Source: CAZAGD01 sp049699975 (GTDB lineage Bacteria; Desulfobacterota; SM23-61). From it: 7,364 bases of DNA. The notes beneath the pieces are model-generated. The model had not been told where the DNA came from. It worked only from the letters and a program-made list of their open reading frames with translations, and made no database searches. The stretch spans positions 1 through 7,364 of the forward strand of contig JBNAWB010000184.1 in assembly GCA_049699975.1 (NCBI GenBank). The letters run 5' to 3'. Within the stretch, counting starts at the first letter, position 1; each line of letters begins with the position of its first letter. The position numbers and the translations under genes are program-made. This document shows positions 7,267-7,364 of this stretch, one piece after another.

Positions 7267-7297
7267 ATTAAATACCACATAGTGGTATTTATGTCAA
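7267..7297 (-). promoter_or_regulatory. candidate promoter for the tetraheme-FeS-NrfD-cytochrome cluster
   Basis: On the minus strand a perfect TTGACA (7297-7292) is followed after 17 bases by TATTTA (7274-7269), which is preceded by TG plus one base, the extended -10 pattern. TATTTA matches only 3 of 6 consensus bases. A 5-of-6 match, TTTAAT (7272-7267), sits at a longer 19-base spacing. Transcription would start near 7260, giving a leader of about 65 bases. The TTGACA also falls within the last codons of the probable partial gene at the right edge, so it could be coincidental. Confidence 0.4.
7269..7291. promoter_or_regulatory. perfect 10-bp inverted repeat, probable operator
   Basis: Arms TAAATACCAC (7269-7278) and GTGGTATTTA (7282-7291) are exact reverse complements separated by ATA. 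The repeat sits exactly between the minus-strand TTGACA box and the candidate -10, where a repressor would block transcription. Neither strand has a GC-rich stem followed directly by a T-tract, so an intrinsic terminator is less likely. One arm also contains the TAA stop of the probable partial gene, so an mRNA 3'-end hairpin remains possible. I cannot assign it to a regulator family. Confidence 0.5.
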
Positions 7298-7364
7298 TAT
7301 AATTTTTCCCTGACCGTCGATCACTTTTAATTTTGAACCTGAACTAAGATTGATACATCCTTGC
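7289..7364 (-). CDS. possible 3' end of an unidentified gene (partial, runs off the right edge)
   Basis: One minus-strand frame is open from the window edge to a TAA at 7291-7289 and encodes 24 residues ending KLKVIDGQGKIILT. The alternation of hydrophobic and polar residues looks like the final beta strands of a real protein, and the direction matches the cytochrome cluster 95 bases downstream. So short an open frame can easily arise by chance. I do not recognise a family. It could be an upstream member of the same cluster or an unrelated gene. Confidence 0.35.
   Translation of the reverse strand, partial: QGCINLSSGSKLKVIDGQGKIILT

Noticed and set aside
7298..7303. Perfect TATAAT on the plus strand, considered as a rightward promoter.
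   Set aside because: No acceptable -35 lies 16-18 bases upstream and no plus-strand start codon or gene follows before the edge.
1..7364. tRNA, rRNA, CRISPR array, insertion sequence or other mobile element.
   Set aside because: I saw no tandem repeat-spacer pattern, transposase-like protein, terminal repeats or tRNA-like cloverleaf. Nearly all of the window is cytochrome and redox coding sequence.

Overview
This window comes from a Gram-negative, anaerobically respiring bacterium with moderately low GC, estimated by eye in the low forties. It is almost entirely a membrane electron-transfer locus built around multiheme c-type cytochromes. The gene set resembles the inner-membrane quinol:cytochrome modules of metal-reducing and sulfate-reducing Desulfobacterota (Geobacter CbcL, ImcH and Cbc4; Desulfovibrio Hmc and Qrc). 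Similar modules occur in other phyla, so the taxonomic assignment is only a guess.

Layout. Positions 1-227 are a non-coding leader with a candidate promoter. One plus-strand gene (228-2516) encodes a fusion of a 13-heme periplasmic cytochrome c with a FdnI/HydC-like b-type cytochrome membrane domain. It meets, tail to tail with only 2 bases between the stops, a minus-strand cluster of four genes. In transcription order these are a membrane-anchored tetraheme cytochrome c (7193-6732), a Tat-exported protein with four [4Fe-4S] clusters (6720-5950), an NrfD/PsrC-type quinol-interacting membrane protein (5946-4696), and a very large NapC/NirT-anchored cytochrome with 18 potential heme sites (4657-2519). 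Upstream of the cluster are a perfect 10-bp inverted repeat next to a TTGACA box, and the probable 3' end of another minus-strand gene cut by the window edge.

How they may work together (inference). The NrfD protein would exchange electrons with menaquinol in the membrane. The FeS protein would carry them along the periplasmic face to the tetraheme cytochrome and on to the 18-heme cytochrome. The plus-strand fusion is a second, self-contained quinone/c-heme module, and the NapC-like anchor of the 18-heme protein may be a third contact with the quinone pool. Together the three cytochromes hold 35 potential c-type heme sites (33 of them canonical CXXCH), plus probably two b hemes and four FeS clusters. 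No catalytic molybdopterin subunit, nitrite reductase or terminal reductase is present. The locus therefore looks like an electron conduit between the quinone pool and a periplasmic or extracellular acceptor or donor encoded elsewhere.
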